DNA of 64,000 nt from Sphingosinicella xenopeptidilytica. GTDB lineage: Bacteria > Pseudomonadota > Alphaproteobacteria > Sphingomonadales > Sphingomonadaceae. The stretch is taken from NCBI RefSeq assembly GCF_042676985.1, contig NZ_JBHTIK010000002.1, forward strand, positions 310,001 to 374,000, in the 5' to 3' direction. The notes under the pieces are model-generated. The model was not told the DNA's origin, searched no databases, and saw nothing but the letters and a program-made list of their open reading frames with translations. Of this stretch, positions 17,549 to 27,461 are shown one piece after another. Made by a program: the position numbers and the translations under genes. The first letter of the stretch is position 1; every line of letters starts with the position of its first letter.

Positions 17549-18384
17549 TTCGCGAGCGCGCGCCGCCCCGCCGTGGCGACGAAATAAACGCCGGCGACGA
17601 TCATCGCGCTCGACAGCGTCTGGCCCATGGTAAGACCCCACGACAGCGTGCCGAGCTGGGCATCGGGCTCGCGGAAATATTCGACGATGAAGCGGAACAC
17701 GCCGTAGCCGAGCATGAACGTGCCGACGAGAAGGCCGGGCTTGTAGCGGGCGTCGGTCTTCCAGAAGAGATACCAGAGGATGGCGAACAGAACGATGCCT
17801 TCAAGCCCCGCCTCATAGAGCTGGCTCGGGTGGCGGAGCACATCGCCGCCGCTGGGGAATTTCATCGCCCACGGCACGTCCGTCGCACGGCCCCAAAGCT
17901 CTCCGTTGATGAAGTTGGCGATGCGCCCGAAGAACAGGCCGAACGGGATGGTGCAGGCGATATAATCGTGCACACGTAGCCAGCTCAGTTTCTGCTGCCA
18001 TGTGTAGATGAGAAGTGCGATTGAAACGCCCGCCGCGCCGCCGTGGAACGACATGCCGCCTTCCCACAGCTTGAACACGTCGGTGATGTGACCTTCGGAG
18101 CCGAAAAAGCGTGCGTAATCGTAGAACAGCACATAGCCGACACGGCCGCCGAGGATGATGCCGAGCGTGACCCAGGTGACGAGATCGTCGGCGTGGCGCC
18201 GCGCCATCGGGGCGCCGGGTTTTGCCAGCATCTTCAAGAGATACCACCATGCGACGACGATGCCGCCGATATAGGCGAGGCTGTACCAGCGGATCGGCAG
18301 CCGGGTTTCGGTGAAGGGCAGGGGGATGTGGAACCAGACCGGATCGATGCTGGGGTAGGTGAGCGCGGCCTCGATTGCGAACAT
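17545..18384 (-). CDS. lgt: Prolipoprotein diacylglyceryl transferase
   Basis: 279-residue inner-membrane enzyme that transfers diacylglycerol from phosphatidylglycerol to the lipobox cysteine of prolipoproteins. The Lgt signature GRIANFINGELWGR is present, along with GGMSFHGGAAG and the multiple membrane segments typical of the family, and RHPSQLYEAGLEG near the C-terminus. The start is the ATG at 18384. It leads a four-gene overlapping operon and is divergent from an acyl-CoA dehydrogenase gene across about 100 bp. Predicted lipoproteins in the window (for example at 9455) would be substrates. Confidence 0.96.
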   Translation of the reverse strand: MFAIEAALTYPSIDPVWFHIPLPFTETRLPIRWYSLAYIGGIVVAWWYLLKMLAKPGAPMARRHADDLVTWVTLGIILGGRVGYVLFYDYARFFGSEGHITDVFKLWEGGMSFHGGAAGVSIALLIYTWQQKLSWLRVHDYIACTIPFGLFFGRIANFINGELWGRATDVPWAMKFPSGGDVLRHPSQLYEAGLEGIVLFAILWYLFWKTDARYKPGLLVGTFMLGYGVFRFIVEYFREPDAQLGTLSWGLTMGQTLSSAMIVAGVYFVATAGRRALAK

Positions 18385-18487
18385 ACGGCTGTCTGCCCTC
18401 AAAAACGACGGGATTGCCCCTGTGGACGCCGCGCACCATAGTGCCGGGAGAGCATAAGGCAATCGGATGCGGGGAGGGTTTTGGCCT

Positions 18488-19675
18488 ATGGCCGAGCCGC
18501 TGGAAGAGTTTCGCGGCGAAACACGTGCATGGCTGGAGGCGAATTGCCCACCGGAGATGCGCGAGAGGGTTCTGGAAGAGGCCGATGTCTGCTGGGGCGG
18601 GCGCAATGTCCGCTTCAAGAACGATGCGCAGCGGCTGTGGCTGGAGCGCATGGCGGCGCGCGGCTGGACGGTGCCGGAATGGCCGAAGGAATATGGCGGC
18701 GGCGGGCTTTCCGCCGAGGAAGCCAAGGTGCTCGCCGAGGAAATGCGGCGCATCCATGCGCGTCCGCCGCTCTCTTCGTTCGGCATCTGGATGCTGGGGC
18801 CGGCGTTGCTGAAATACGGCAATGAGGCACAGAAAAAGGAGCACATCCCGAAGATCGTGCGCGGCGAGATTCGCTGGTGCCAGGGCTATTCGGAGCCGGG
18901 CGCGGGTTCCGACCTCGCCTCGCTGAAGACAAAGGCCGAGGATAAGGGCGACCACTGGTTGGTGAACGGCTCCAAGATCTGGACGAGCTATGCCGATCAG
19001 GCTGATTGGATCTTCTGCCTCGTCCGCACCGAGCCTGATGCCTCGAAGCATGAGGGTATCAGTTTCCTCCTGTTCGACATGGCGTCCGAAGGTGTTTCGA
19101 CCTCGCCGATCAAGCTGATCAGCGGCTATTCGCCGTTCTGCCAGACCTTCTTCGACAACGTGAAGGTGCCGAAGGAAAATCTCGTCGGCACGCGCGGCAA
19201 GGGCTGGTCGATCGCCAAGTATCTGCTCACCCACGAACGCAGCTCGATCGGCGCCGATTTCGGCTCCGGAGGGCGCGATACGGCAGCGCAGATCGCGAAG
19301 AAGCGCGTCGGCACGCGAGCGGACGGTGCGCTCGCCGACGAGGGGCTGCGTGTGGATCTTGCGCGGCACGACATCGATACGCTGTGCTTCGCGCTCACGA
19401 TGGAACGCGTGAAGGACGAGGCGAAGGCGGGGCAGGACATCGGCCACCTCTCCTCGATGCTGAAGCACGTCGGTTCCGAACTGAACAAGTCGCGGCAAGA
19501 ACTGCTGATGAGCGTGTTCGGTAGCGACGGGCTGCTGTGGGACGGCGAGGGTGCACACGACGGCGACATGGCGAAGGCCTGGCTGCGTTCGCGCGCAAAC
19601 TCGATCGAGGGCGGTACGGCGGAAGTGCAGCTGGGCATCATCGCCAAGCGCGTGCTCGCGCTGCCCGATGCGTAA
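18488..19675 (+). CDS. Acyl-CoA dehydrogenase (catalytic-glutamate type)
   Basis: 395 residues, FAD-dependent dehydrogenase introducing a 2,3-double bond into acyl-CoA. The segment WCQGYSEPGAGSDLASLKT is the FAD/substrate motif, and the C-terminal SIEGGTAEVQ carries the catalytic base Glu374. The start at 18488 has GGGGAGGG 9 nt upstream; an ATG at 18467 lacks one. It lies 9 bp before a second acyl-CoA dehydrogenase that lacks the canonical glutamate, which resembles the paired alpha/beta subunits of heterotetrameric enzymes for bulky substrates such as sterol side chains. Substrate is inferred only as an acyl-CoA. Confidence 0.9.
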   Translation: MAEPLEEFRGETRAWLEANCPPEMRERVLEEADVCWGGRNVRFKNDAQRLWLERMAARGWTVPEWPKEYGGGGLSAEEAKVLAEEMRRIHARPPLSSFGIWMLGPALLKYGNEAQKKEHIPKIVRGEIRWCQGYSEPGAGSDLASLKTKAEDKGDHWLVNGSKIWTSYADQADWIFCLVRTEPDASKHEGISFLLFDMASEGVSTSPIKLISGYSPFCQTFFDNVKVPKENLVGTRGKGWSIAKYLLTHERSSIGADFGSGGRDTAAQIAKKRVGTRADGALADEGLRVDLARHDIDTLCFALTMERVKDEAKAGQDIGHLSSMLKHVGSELNKSRQELLMSVFGSDGLLWDGEGAHDGDMAKAWLRSRANSIEGGTAEVQLGIIAKRVLALPDA

Positions 19676-19684
19676 GGGGTGAAG

Positions 19685-20821
19685 ATGGCACTGGTTCTCA
19701 ATGACGAACAGGCGATGATCCGCGAGGCGGCGGATGGCTTCTTCGCATCCGAAGCGCCGGTTTCGGAGCTTCGCAGGCTGCGCGATGCGGGCGATACGAC
19801 CGGCTTCTCGCGCGATCTGTGGAAGAAGATGGCGGAGATGGGCTTTGCGGGCGTGCTCGTGCCCGAAGCCCACGGCGGCAGCGGGCTTGGGCTCGTTGCG
19901 GCGAACCTCATCCAGGAAGCGGTGGGGCGGAACCTGTCGCTGTCGCCGTTCCTTTCGACTGCCGTGCTCGGTGCGACGGCACTCGCCGGTGCGAGCGAGG
20001 ATCAGCAGGCGGCGCTGCTGCCGAAGCTCGCGGCGGGCGATCTTCTGCTGGCGCTCGCGAGCGACGAGGCGTCGCGCCACTCGCCGCATCTGATCCGTAC
20101 ACGTGCAGAGGCGGCCGGGAACGGTTTCCGCATCACCGGCGCCAAGACCTTCGTTCTCGACGGGCATGTGGCAGACCGGCTGATCGTTGCGGCGCGGACC
20201 TCGGGTGAGGATGGGGACCGTGACGGCATCACCTTGTTCCTTGTCGATCCGAAGTCGGCGGGCGTCGCGGTGAAGCGCACCGCCACGGTCGACAGCCGCA
20301 ACGCTGCCGATATCCGTTTCGACGGCGTACAGGTGGACGGAGCGGACGTGATCGGCGCAGTCGGCGAAGGCGCGGCGATCCTCGACCGCGTGCTCGATGC
20401 CGGGCGCACCTGCCTTGCCGCCGAGATGGTGGGTGTGTCGGCGCAGAGCTTTTCGATGACGGTCGGCTACCTCAAGGAACGCGAGCAGTTCGGCCGCAAG
20501 ATCGGCAGCTTCCAGGCGCTCCAGCACCGTGCCGCACAGCTCTATTGCGAGATCGAGCTGGCGAAGTCGGCGACGCTCAAGGCCGCGCAGGCGCTAGATG
20601 CAGGCGACAAGGATGCGCCGCTTTACGCCAGCCTCGCCAAGGCGAAGGCGGGCGCGGTAGTGCGGCTTGCGACCAACGAAGGCGTGCAAATGCACGGCGG
20701 CATCGGCATGACCGACGAATTCGACATCGGCTTCTTCATGAAGCGCGCCCGCGCCGCCGAAACCAGTTTCGGCGACCTGTCGTTTCATGGCGATCGTCTC
20801 GCGCGTATGCTAGGGTACTGA
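19685..20821 (+). CDS. Acyl-CoA dehydrogenase (partner lacking the canonical catalytic Glu)
   Basis: 378 residues. Conserved QFGRKIGSFQALQHRAAQL and QMHGGIGMTDEFDIG are typical of the acyl-CoA dehydrogenase C-terminal domain. At the place where active family members have E-G-T, this protein reads AAETSFGDLSFHGDRLA (Glu359 followed by TSFGD), so the usual base motif is absent. The start is the ATG at 19685, after AAGGGG; a GTG at 19679 is also in frame. Encoded 9 bp after the first dehydrogenase, it is probably its non-equivalent subunit. Confidence 0.88.
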   Translation: MALVLNDEQAMIREAADGFFASEAPVSELRRLRDAGDTTGFSRDLWKKMAEMGFAGVLVPEAHGGSGLGLVAANLIQEAVGRNLSLSPFLSTAVLGATALAGASEDQQAALLPKLAAGDLLLALASDEASRHSPHLIRTRAEAAGNGFRITGAKTFVLDGHVADRLIVAARTSGEDGDRDGITLFLVDPKSAGVAVKRTATVDSRNAADIRFDGVQVDGADVIGAVGEGAAILDRVLDAGRTCLAAEMVGVSAQSFSMTVGYLKEREQFGRKIGSFQALQHRAAQLYCEIELAKSATLKAAQALDAGDKDAPLYASLAKAKAGAVVRLATNEGVQMHGGIGMTDEFDIGFFMKRARAAETSFGDLSFHGDRLARMLGY

Positions 20822-20822
20822 A

Positions 20823-22544
<1,722 letters not shown>

Positions 22545-22557
22545 AGGGAGAGAGGTC

Positions 22558-23130
22558 ATGGCGACGATGATGAAGGGTCAGGCGACATTCCGGCGGATGC
22601 AGGACGGGACGCTGGATGACTGGATGATCATCGCGCGCGAGCACATGGCGCACCAGAAGGCGGCGGCGCCGATGCAGACGATCGATACGCTGCGTCGGCT
22701 TGGCGACATGACGCTGGGGTTTGCGGCGGACCAGCTTACCCATGCGCTGATGACCGCGACGCTTGCGCGCCGCTCGGGAGCGAGTGACGAGGAGGTCGTT
22801 GCGGCGCTCTGCCACGATATCGGGAAGGTGATGTCGGTGCCGAACCACGGCCCGATCGCGGCGGAAACGCTGAAGCCGTACGTGTCCGAAGGCATTTATC
22901 ATGCCGTTTTCTGGCACCAGCATTTTCAGGGGCAGTATTACTACAACCACCTCGGCAAGCCGACCGACATGCGGATGCAGTTCAAGGACGCGCCGTGGTA
23001 CGGCTTTGCCTGCCGCCTGGTGGATGAATGGGATGCCCCGGCGTTCGATCCGGACTTCGATGTCGACAGCCTCGAAAGCTTCGAGCCGGAAGTGGTGAAG
23101 GTGTTTTCGAACCCGCACACATTGATCTGA
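22558..23130 (+). CDS. HD-domain protein, PhnZ/TmpB/MIOX-like (possible diiron oxygenase)
   Basis: 190 residues with an HD metal site: His62 (QLTHAL), His86-Asp87 (ALCHDIGKV), His97 (PNHG), His115 and His120/122 (YHAVFWHQHF), and Asp156 (LVDEWD). This His-HisAsp-His-His-Asp set resembles the HD-domain mixed-valent diiron oxygenases of the PhnZ and myo-inositol oxygenase group, and the region FQGQYYYNHLGK...PWYGFACRLVDEWD is like phosphonate-associated HD proteins. A hydrolase role is not excluded. RBS GGGAGAG precedes the ATG. It lies 13 bp after the acid-CoA ligase; no phosphonate genes are nearby, so the substrate is unknown. Confidence 0.8.
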   Translation: MATMMKGQATFRRMQDGTLDDWMIIAREHMAHQKAAAPMQTIDTLRRLGDMTLGFAADQLTHALMTATLARRSGASDEEVVAALCHDIGKVMSVPNHGPIAAETLKPYVSEGIYHAVFWHQHFQGQYYYNHLGKPTDMRMQFKDAPWYGFACRLVDEWDAPAFDPDFDVDSLESFEPEVVKVFSNPHTLI

Positions 23131-23174
23131 GACGCCGCATCGACAGGCTCTTTCGTCCGCGATAAACCGCAGGG

Positions 23175-25439
23175 ATGGACGCCAAGACACCGCCGCCGGC
23201 CCGCCGCAAGCGGGAACTCCCCAAGCTGCCGCAGATTTCGCGGCGCAAGCTGTTGATCGGCATTGGCGCGGGTGCGGGGCTCGCGATTGGTTACGCCGTG
23301 TGGCCGCGACGCGTGCCGCTCAATCTCGCCGTGCGCGAGGATGAGACGCTGATCAATGCCTGGCTCAAGATCGGCGCGGATGGTCGTGTCGTCGTCGCGG
23401 TGCCGCAGGCGGAAATGGGGCAGGGGGTTTATACCTCGCTGCCGCAGCTTCTGGCGCACGAACTCGGCGCGGACTGGAAGACGATCTCGGTGGAGCCCGC
23501 GCCGCTGCATCCGGTCTACGCCAATCGCGCGATGGCGGAGGGCATGGCGGCGGAAGCGCCGGGCTTCCTGCAGGGCATCGTGCGCTGGGCGGCGACAACG
23601 ATGGTCGAACGCTATTCGCTGCAGCTGACCGGCGGTTCGACCTCGGTGATGGCCTATTGGGAGCCGCTGCGGACGGCGGGCGCGGCGGCACGTGCGCTGC
23701 TCTGCGCGGCGGGGGCGAAACGGCTGGGCGTCGACGTGGCGGCGTGCGACACGGCGAACGGCTTCGTCGTCGCGCCGGGGAACAAGAAGATCGCGTTCAA
23801 GGACCTGCTCGCCGACATCGATCCCGACGACGCCCCCGATGCGCCGGAATGGCGCAAGGACGGCACCGGGCCATTTCTGGGCAAGCCGATGCCGCGCCTC
23901 GACACGCCCGCGAAGGTGGACGGCAGCGCGCAGTTCGGCGCGGACATCCGCCTGCCGGGCATGATCTACGCGGCGATCCGGGGCGTGCCGCACGGCGCGA
24001 AGGAACTGACCGCGGCGCAGCTTCCGAAGACGGCCCGCAAGGGCGGGGTGATCGGGCTCGTGACGGGTCCGCGCTGGTACGCGGTGACGGGGGACACGTG
24101 GTGGGCGGCGCGGCAGGCGCTCGACCTCGTCGATCCTGATTTCGAGCCCGGCGAGACGATGGCCGACAGCCTCGCGATCGAGGAGGCGCTCGACAGCGCG
24201 CTCCACGGCGACGACGGCACGATCTTCGAATCGAGCGGCGACATCGACGACGGCCTCGCCGTCGGCAAGCAGATCGAGGCGGATTATTCGGTGCCGTTCC
24301 TTGCGCACGCCTGCATGGAGCCGATGACGGCGACGGCGCGCTTCGAGAATGGCAAGGTCGAGGTGTGGGTGCCGACACAGTCCGCGACGCTCGTCGTGTG
24401 GCGCGTCGCCGACGCGCTCGGCATCGCCGAGCGGGACGTGACGGTGTTCCCGACGCTGCTCGGCGGCGGCTTCGGGCGCAAGGCGGAGGTGGATGCAGCG
24501 GTGCAGGCGGCGCTGATCGCGCGCGACGCGGGACGCCCCGTGCAGCTCATCTGGCACCGCGAGGAAGACATGGCGCGCGACATGTACCGCCCGCCCGCCA
24601 AGGCGCGGTTGCGCGGCACGGTGAACGCCGACAAGAAGATCGGGGCGTTCGATATCAAGATCGCCGCGCCCAATCTCGGCGAGAGCTTCATGTCGCGCAA
24701 CATTCCCGCGCTCGCGAGCGGCGGCGACAGCGCGGCGATGCTGGAGGGCGCGCTTGCGCTTCCCTACGCCGTGCCTGTGTTCCGCGCCGCGCATGTCGAC
24801 GTGCCGACGCCGGTTCCGATCGGCTACTGGCGCTCGGTGGGACACAGCTATACCGCGTTCTTCTGCGAAAGCTTCGTCGACGAGCTGGCGCACGCCGCCG
24901 CCGTCGATCCTTTCGAGTTCCGCCTGCGCATGATGGAGGACGGCTCACGCGAGGCCGAAGTGCTGAAGACCGCCGCGTCGCGCGGTGCGTTCTCGGCGGT
25001 GAGCGAGGATCACGTCGGCCGCGGCATCGCCATCCACAAGAGCTTCGGCTCGCTCGTCGCCGAGGTCGTCGAGGTCGAGGCGCCGAGCATCGAGCAGGTG
25101 ACGGTGAAGCGCGTGACCTGCGTGATCGACTGCGGGCGCGTCGTGAACCCGGACATCATTAAGGCGCAGATGGAAAGCGCGATCATCTTCGGTCTTTCCG
25201 CCGCGCTGCATGGGCAGGTGCGCTTCACGGACGGCGAGGCGGAGCAGCTCAACTTCGATACGTATCCGCTGCTGAGGCTCGACGAGGCGCCCGAGATCGA
25301 TGTGCACATCATGGACTCGGATGCGCCCCCAACCGGGGTCGGCGAACCCGGCGTGCCGCCGCTCGCCCCCGCGCTCGTCAATGCGATCTTCGCGGCGACG
25401 GGCGAGCGCCTGCGCGATCTGCCGCTCTATCGCTACTGA
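23175..25439 (+). CDS. Molybdopterin-binding subunit, xanthine dehydrogenase family (isoquinoline 1-oxidoreductase beta-like)
   Basis: 754 residues. The N-terminus has a twin-arginine signal (SRRKLL, residues 22-27, then a hydrophobic stretch), so export to the periplasm by Tat is likely. The molybdenum-pterin region includes LLGGGFGRKAEVDAAVQAAL and the catalytic-glutamate motif GVGEPGVPPLAPA with Glu724. This resembles the large subunit of isoquinoline 1-oxidoreductase and related aldehyde or heterocycle dehydrogenases. The small [2Fe-2S] subunit normally encoded next to it is absent on both sides here. The stop codon overlaps the hemH start (TGATG). Confidence 0.88.
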   Translation: MDAKTPPPARRKRELPKLPQISRRKLLIGIGAGAGLAIGYAVWPRRVPLNLAVREDETLINAWLKIGADGRVVVAVPQAEMGQGVYTSLPQLLAHELGADWKTISVEPAPLHPVYANRAMAEGMAAEAPGFLQGIVRWAATTMVERYSLQLTGGSTSVMAYWEPLRTAGAAARALLCAAGAKRLGVDVAACDTANGFVVAPGNKKIAFKDLLADIDPDDAPDAPEWRKDGTGPFLGKPMPRLDTPAKVDGSAQFGADIRLPGMIYAAIRGVPHGAKELTAAQLPKTARKGGVIGLVTGPRWYAVTGDTWWAARQALDLVDPDFEPGETMADSLAIEEALDSALHGDDGTIFESSGDIDDGLAVGKQIEADYSVPFLAHACMEPMTATARFENGKVEVWVPTQSATLVVWRVADALGIAERDVTVFPTLLGGGFGRKAEVDAAVQAALIARDAGRPVQLIWHREEDMARDMYRPPAKARLRGTVNADKKIGAFDIKIAAPNLGESFMSRNIPALASGGDSAAMLEGALALPYAVPVFRAAHVDVPTPVPIGYWRSVGHSYTAFFCESFVDELAHAAAVDPFEFRLRMMEDGSREAEVLKTAASRGAFSAVSEDHVGRGIAIHKSFGSLVAEVVEVEAPSIEQVTVKRVTCVIDCGRVVNPDIIKAQMESAIIFGLSAALHGQVRFTDGEAEQLNFDTYPLLRLDEAPEIDVHIMDSDAPPTGVGEPGVPPLAPALVNAIFAATGERLRDLPLYRY

Positions 25440-26458
25440 TGCCGCCGCAAGGTCATCCGCCGATCGCCGATCCCAAGGTCGGCGTGCTCATCGTCAACCT
25501 CGGCTCGCCGGATGCGCCGGAGCCGGCAGCGGTGAAGCGTTACCTGAAGGAGTTCCTGTCCGACCAGCGCGTCGTCGAGATCCCGGCGTTCCTGTGGCAG
25601 CCGATCCTGCGCGGTATCATTCTCAACACGCGCCCGGCGAAAAGCGCGGCGCTCTACGCTTCGATCTGGGACCGCGCGCGGGGAGACTCGCCGCTCCGTG
25701 TCATCACGGCCGATCAGGCGGCGGCGCTGCAGGCCGCGCTTCCCGACGTGACGGTGGATTTCGCCATGCGCTACGGCAATCCTTCGATCCCGGACCGGCT
25801 CGCCGCACTGAAGGCCGCAGGCTGCACGCGTATCCTCGTGATGCCGCTCTATCCGCAATATTCGGCGGCGACGACGGCGACCGTCGTCGACAAGGTGGGC
25901 GAGAGCCTGAAGGCGATGCGCTGGCAGCCTGCGCTGCGCTTCCTGCCGCCCTATCACGACGACCCGCTCTACATCGCCGCGCTTGCAGAGGATGCGCGCG
26001 CGGCACTCGCGGCGCTCGATTTCGAACCGGACGTTGTTGTCGCGTCGTTCCACGGTATGCCCGAGCGCACGCTTAGACTCGGCGATCCGTATCACTGTCA
26101 GGCGCAGAAAACGGCGCGGCTGTTCCGCGAGGCGCTGGGGCGGGATGAGGCAGGTTTTCGCACGGCGTTCCAGTCGCGGTTCGGCAAGGCCGAATGGCTG
26201 AAGCCCTATCTCGACAAGACGCTTGAGGCGCTGCCCGGAGAGGGCATTCGCAAGGTTGCGGTGATCGCGCCGGGGTTCAGTGCCGATTGCCTCGAAACGC
26301 TGGAAGAAATCGCGATTCAGGGGCGTGAGACGTTCCTTCATGCGGGTGGCACGCACTTCGCCTATTTGCGCTGTCTCAATGCTGCACCGGCCGGAATGCA
26401 TATGCTGAAAGAACTCGTCGTGCGCGAACTTGCCGGTTGGCGCGAATCGGGTCATTGA
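25439..26458 (+). CDS. hemH: Ferrochelatase
   Basis: 339 residues, inserts Fe2+ into protoporphyrin IX as the last step of heme synthesis. Shows the N-terminal GVLIVNLGSPDAPEP motif, the VVASFHGMPERTLRLGDPYH block with the catalytic His, and VIAPGFSADCLETLEEI near the C-terminus. The start ATG at 25439 shares its first base with the preceding gene's TGA. Coupling to an exported molybdoenzyme gene is unusual and probably not functional. phbB follows 61 bp later. Confidence 0.97.
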   Translation: MPPQGHPPIADPKVGVLIVNLGSPDAPEPAAVKRYLKEFLSDQRVVEIPAFLWQPILRGIILNTRPAKSAALYASIWDRARGDSPLRVITADQAAALQAALPDVTVDFAMRYGNPSIPDRLAALKAAGCTRILVMPLYPQYSAATTATVVDKVGESLKAMRWQPALRFLPPYHDDPLYIAALAEDARAALAALDFEPDVVVASFHGMPERTLRLGDPYHCQAQKTARLFREALGRDEAGFRTAFQSRFGKAEWLKPYLDKTLEALPGEGIRKVAVIAPGFSADCLETLEEIAIQGRETFLHAGGTHFAYLRCLNAAPAGMHMLKELVVRELAGWRESGH

Positions 26459-26519
26459 TTGCAACAGAATTGAAAAAAGTGAGCAGTACCGGCCAATTGC
26501 ACTTGGGAGGAGAGTCATC

Positions 26520-27242
26520 ATGGGTCGCGTAGCTATCGTCACCGGCGGATCGCGTGGCATCGGCGAGGCGATCAGCCTCGAACTCCAGAAAATGGGCATG
26601 AAGGTTGCCGCGAACTATGCGGGCAACGACGAGAAGGCGCGCGAGTTCACCACGCGCACGGGCATCCCGACATACAAGTGGGACGTGGGAGATTTCGAGG
26701 CCTGCGCGGAGGGCGTGCGCAAGGTGGAGGCCGACCTCGGCCCGGTCGACGTTCTCGTCAACAACGCGGGCATCACGCGCGACGGCACGCTGACGAGGAT
26801 GGACCGCAAGAGCTGGCAAGAGGTGATCGATGTGAACCTCGGCGGCTGCTTCAACATGGCGAAGGCCGTGTTCGACAGCATGAGGTCGCGGGGCTACGGG
26901 CGTATCGTCAACATCGGCTCGATCAACGGGCAGGGCGGCCAGTACGGCCAGGTGAACTATGCCGCCGCCAAATCCGGCATCCACGGCTTCACGAAGGCTC
27001 TGGCGCAGGAAGGCGCGCGCTTCGGCATCACGGTGAACGCGCTTGCGCCGGGCTATATCGATACGGACATGGTGGCGGCAGTGCCCGAAGCCGTGCTTGA
27101 GAAGATCGTTGCCAAGATCCCGGTCGGCCGGCTCGGCAAGGCGAGCGAGATCGCGCGCGGCGTCGGTTTCCTTTGCGCCGAGGACGCGGGCTTCGTCACC
27201 GGATCGACGCTGTCGATCAACGGCGGCCAGCACATGTATTGA
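26520..27242 (+). CDS. phbB: Acetoacetyl-CoA reductase
   Basis: 240-residue NADPH-dependent short-chain dehydrogenase. It has the cofactor motif TGGSRGIGE, NNAGITRDGTL, and the catalytic Ser-Tyr-Lys set (NIGSINGQGGQYGQVNYAAAKSG). The sequence is that of PhaB/PhbB, which makes (R)-3-hydroxybutyryl-CoA for polyhydroxybutyrate. The start has a strong GGGAGGAGAG ribosome-binding site. No thiolase or PHA synthase gene is adjacent. A ribbon-helix-helix protein gene follows 3 bp later. FabG is the alternative identity but the RGIGEAISLELQKMG start favours PhbB. Confidence 0.92.
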   Translation: MGRVAIVTGGSRGIGEAISLELQKMGMKVAANYAGNDEKAREFTTRTGIPTYKWDVGDFEACAEGVRKVEADLGPVDVLVNNAGITRDGTLTRMDRKSWQEVIDVNLGGCFNMAKAVFDSMRSRGYGRIVNIGSINGQGGQYGQVNYAAAKSGIHGFTKALAQEGARFGITVNALAPGYIDTDMVAAVPEAVLEKIVAKIPVGRLGKASEIARGVGFLCAEDAGFVTGSTLSINGGQHMY

Positions 27243-27245
27243 GAC

Positions 27246-27461
27246 GTGTCGGGGCTCATCAAGCGCTCGGTGACGATCGCCGGGCATCGCACTTCGGTGA
27301 GCCTCGAACCCGTGTTCTGGGATGCGCTCGTCGCGGCGGCAGACGCCGAGGGGCGCTCGGTCAACGCGATTGTCGCCGAGATCGACGAGGCGCGGACCAC
27401 GAACCTTTCAAGCGCGATCCGGGTTTGGCTGTTCGAGCGGCTTAGTCCTCAAGCCAGGTGA
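27246..27461 (+). CDS. Small ribbon-helix-helix domain protein
   Basis: 71 residues with the pattern SVTIAGHRTSVSLEPVFWDAL followed by AEGRSVNAIVAEID, typical of a ribbon-helix-helix family of small predicted DNA-binding proteins found in alphaproteobacteria. The start is a GTG at 27246, 3 bp after phbB, so the two are likely co-transcribed. Its 3' end overlaps the convergent purK stop by 20 bp. Function unproven; it may be a repressor. Confidence 0.78.
   Translation: MSGLIKRSVTIAGHRTSVSLEPVFWDALVAAADAEGRSVNAIVAEIDEARTTNLSSAIRVWLFERLSPQAR

Noticed and set aside
18450..20527. Minus-strand frame upstream of lgt reaching over the acyl-CoA dehydrogenase genes
   Set aside because: Antisense to two clear dehydrogenases, with composition typical of shadow frames in GC-rich DNA.
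27246..27461. Small RHH gene as an antitoxin
   Set aside because: No toxin gene adjoins it; the neighbours are phbB and the convergent purK.
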